A DNA stretch of 7,942 nt from an uncultured Collinsella sp. (GTDB lineage: Bacteria > Actinomycetota > Coriobacteriia > Coriobacteriales > Coriobacteriaceae), in assembly GCA_900549215.1 (NCBI GenBank), contig URNJ01000080.1, forward strand, positions 1 through 7,942, in the 5' to 3' direction. The position numbers were made by a program, and so were the translations under genes. Below the pieces are notes generated by a model. That model worked only from the letters and a program-made list of their open reading frames with translations, searched no databases and was not told the origin of the DNA. Shown here in pieces: positions 6,961-7,942 of the stretch (positions are counted from its first letter, which is position 1; every line of letters begins with the position of its first letter).

Positions 6961-6989
6961 TAGTCATTGGGGACGTTCTTAAATGACTA
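6961..6989. repeat. Hairpin with GGGGACGTTCTT loop, REP-like element candidate
   Basis: TAGTCATT (6961-6968) and AATGACTA (6982-6989) form a perfect 8-base inverted repeat around the 13-base loop GGGGACGTTCTTA. The architecture matches the hairpin at 5483-5515: a short palindrome followed at once by TGGGG, then A or T, then C. No T tract follows, so a terminator is unlikely. A dispersed palindrome related to IS200-like transposases is a plausible but unproven reading. Confidence 0.5.
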
Positions 6990-7305
6990 GGTTGGGTAAA
7001 TTGCTTTTCGAGTTTATTTAATCTGTTTTGTTAGAAATTAAGCTGTCTACCTGCTCAAAGTAATTAATAGCATTCATCTGCTATTGAAAATATTGCTCAA
7101 AAAATCGTCCAAGAAGTCGCAGTGCATTTTTTGATGAGTCGCGCGTCAAGTGATTTGGCATGTTCTTGGTTAGATATTGGTCAGTTTTTGGGCAACCTTG
7201 CCAAAAGCTTGACGAATGCAAATCTGGACGTCGGCGAATGAACACTTTGAGCGAGCCCGGTGCAAAATTCTGGGCTGATTCTCGATAATCGCCTTCAATC
7301 GCCCC
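6990..7305. other. AT-rich intergenic stretch without a convincing gene
   Basis: This stretch is visibly richer in A and T than the flanking genes, above all from 6990 to 7140. It contains a small inverted repeat, AATAGCA (7066-7072) with TGCTATT (7079-7085), and complementary A and T tracts (TCAAAAAAT at 7097-7105, ATTTTTTGA at 7126-7134). An 87-codon open frame on the minus strand (7344 to 7081) has no ribosome binding site and I do not call it a gene. I see no tRNA or recognisable riboswitch here. Confidence 0.5.
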
Positions 7306-7332
7306 TTGCCAAGCGCTAGCCTCGCTTACAAT
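7306..7332 (+). promoter_or_regulatory. Candidate sigma-70-type promoter for prmC
   Basis: TTGCCA (7306-7311) matches the -35 consensus at five of six positions, and TACAAT (7327-7332) matches the -10 consensus at five of six. The spacer is 15 bases, shorter than ideal. Transcription would start near 7339, leaving a leader of about 40 bases before the prmC ATG. A short inverted repeat AAGCG / CGCTT (7311-7315, 7323-7327) overlaps it and could be chance. Confidence 0.5.
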
Positions 7333-7348
7333 CTGCTCCGACATTCGC

Positions 7349-7362
7349 GCGCCGTCCGGCGC
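7349..7362 (+). other. Small leader hairpin upstream of prmC ribosome binding site
   Basis: GCGCC (7349-7353) pairs with GGCGC (7358-7362) around a GTCC loop. It ends 8 bases before the GGAGG ribosome binding site at 7371-7375. It would lie in the short prmC leader and could affect translation or mRNA stability; it may also be coincidental in GC-rich DNA. Confidence 0.3.
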
Positions 7363-7380
7363 TTAAGAGGGGAGGGCCCC

Positions 7381-7935
7381 ATGGCAAACGAGATCTGGAC
7401 CATCAAGCGTTGTCTCGAGTGGACCAAGGAGTACCTGGCCGAGCGCGGCGAGGAGCACCCCCGTCTTTCTGCCGAGTGGCTGCTGTGCGCAGCTACGGGT
7501 CTGGCGCGTATCGACTTATATATGCGCATGGACGAGACGCTCGACGCAGCGCAGCTCGAGACCATGCACGCGGCGGTCGTCCGTCGCGCGAAGGGCGAGC
7601 CGCTGCAGTACATCACCGGTAGCACGCAGTTTCGCATGATTGACGTCGCGTGCGCCCCCGGCGTGCTCATTCCGCGTCCCGAGACCGAGATGCTCGTCGA
7701 GGAAGTCCTCAATTATCTGGATGCCGAGGTGCTGAGCCCCGAGGCTGCCGCCCGTCAGCGTGTTGAGCTGCCTTGGAACGATGAGGTCGAGGAGGCACGC
7801 AAGGCCGAGGCCGCGCTGGCAGGCGAACGGGCGACCGCCGAGCGCCGCGCCGCTAACCTGACGGCTGCCGATGAGGCGGCGCTAGGCGGCGACGTACTGG
7901 GTAGCCGCGCCCATGCCGAGGGACCGGGCGGCTAA
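7381..7935 (+). CDS. prmC: Peptide chain release factor N5-glutamine methyltransferase, frame closes early
   Basis: PrmC methylates the Gln of the GGQ motif in release factors RF1 and RF2, using S-adenosylmethionine. Its presence downstream of prfA is a common pairing. The start at ATG 7381 follows GGAGG with a 5-base spacer. The visible 184 residues show the helical N-terminal substrate-binding domain (PRLSAEWLLCAATGLARIDL, 27-46; RRAKGEPLQYITGSTQF, 68-84) and the linker LIPRPETEMLVEEVL (96-110), all diagnostic of the family. Next comes an Ala/Glu/Arg-rich stretch (about 118-184) where the SAM-binding motif would normally soon follow. The frame ends in TAA at 7933-7935 before the GxGxG and NPPY motifs, whereas full proteins are about 280 residues or longer. 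Removing one G from the GGG at 7926-7928 would give GPAANVP and keep the frame open to the window edge. This is therefore either a frameshifted gene, a sequence error, or a truncated form. Confidence 0.85.
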   Translation: MANEIWTIKRCLEWTKEYLAERGEEHPRLSAEWLLCAATGLARIDLYMRMDETLDAAQLETMHAAVVRRAKGEPLQYITGSTQFRMIDVACAPGVLIPRPETEMLVEEVLNYLDAEVLSPEAAARQRVELPWNDEVEEARKAEAALAGERATAERRAANLTAADEAALGGDVLGSRAHAEGPGG

Positions 7936-7942
7936 CGTGCCC

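Noticed and set aside
6479..6967. 162-codon minus-strand frame crossing the long inverted repeat
   Set aside because: Half is antisense to prfA and the rest reads through a hairpin. There is no start signal of quality.
1..7942. CRISPR array, phage or defence genes
   Set aside because: No regularly spaced repeats and no integrase, nuclease or capsid-like products are present; all supported genes are metabolic or translational.

Overview
The window looks like chromosome of a high-GC anaerobic actinobacterium of the class Coriobacteriia, most likely Collinsella or a close relative. I infer this from the strongly GC-biased third codon positions, the tolerance for long antisense open frames, the actinobacterial style of the proteins, and the prfA-prmC neighbourhood. 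No species-level marker is present. All supported genes lie on the plus strand, and most of the content is ordinary metabolism and translation.

Layout. Positions 1-823 hold the 3' part of a LacX-type aldose 1-epimerase-like gene. It is followed by a long nested palindrome (850-948) whose tip is a textbook intrinsic terminator. Positions 1087-3979 hold a complete polar amino acid ABC importer: a Tat-type lipoprotein binding protein, a membrane permease with an N-terminal membrane extension, and an ATPase. After a short gap with a GC-rich hairpin comes an M20-family metallopeptidase of the carboxypeptidase S / PM20D1 type (4052-5467). The four genes read as one operon that could release and then import amino acids, although the substrate is not readable from sequence.

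Positions 5468-5716 are intergenic and contain a hairpin with a TGGGGTC loop. prfA (peptide chain release factor 1) spans 5717-6784. A 596-base non-coding stretch (6785-7380) follows, with a perfect hairpin, a long structured inverted repeat, a second hairpin whose loop begins GGGGAC, an AT-rich section, and a good promoter candidate just before prmC. prmC (7381 onward) encodes the methyltransferase that modifies the GGQ glutamine of release factors. Its frame closes at 7935, before the SAM-binding and NPPY motifs, and the last bases suggest a one-base frameshift at a GGG run.

No phage, CRISPR, defence or biosynthetic system is visible. The parts most worth a second look are the possible prmC frameshift, the two similarly built hairpins on either side of prfA, and the two long inverted repeats that may be dispersed elements.
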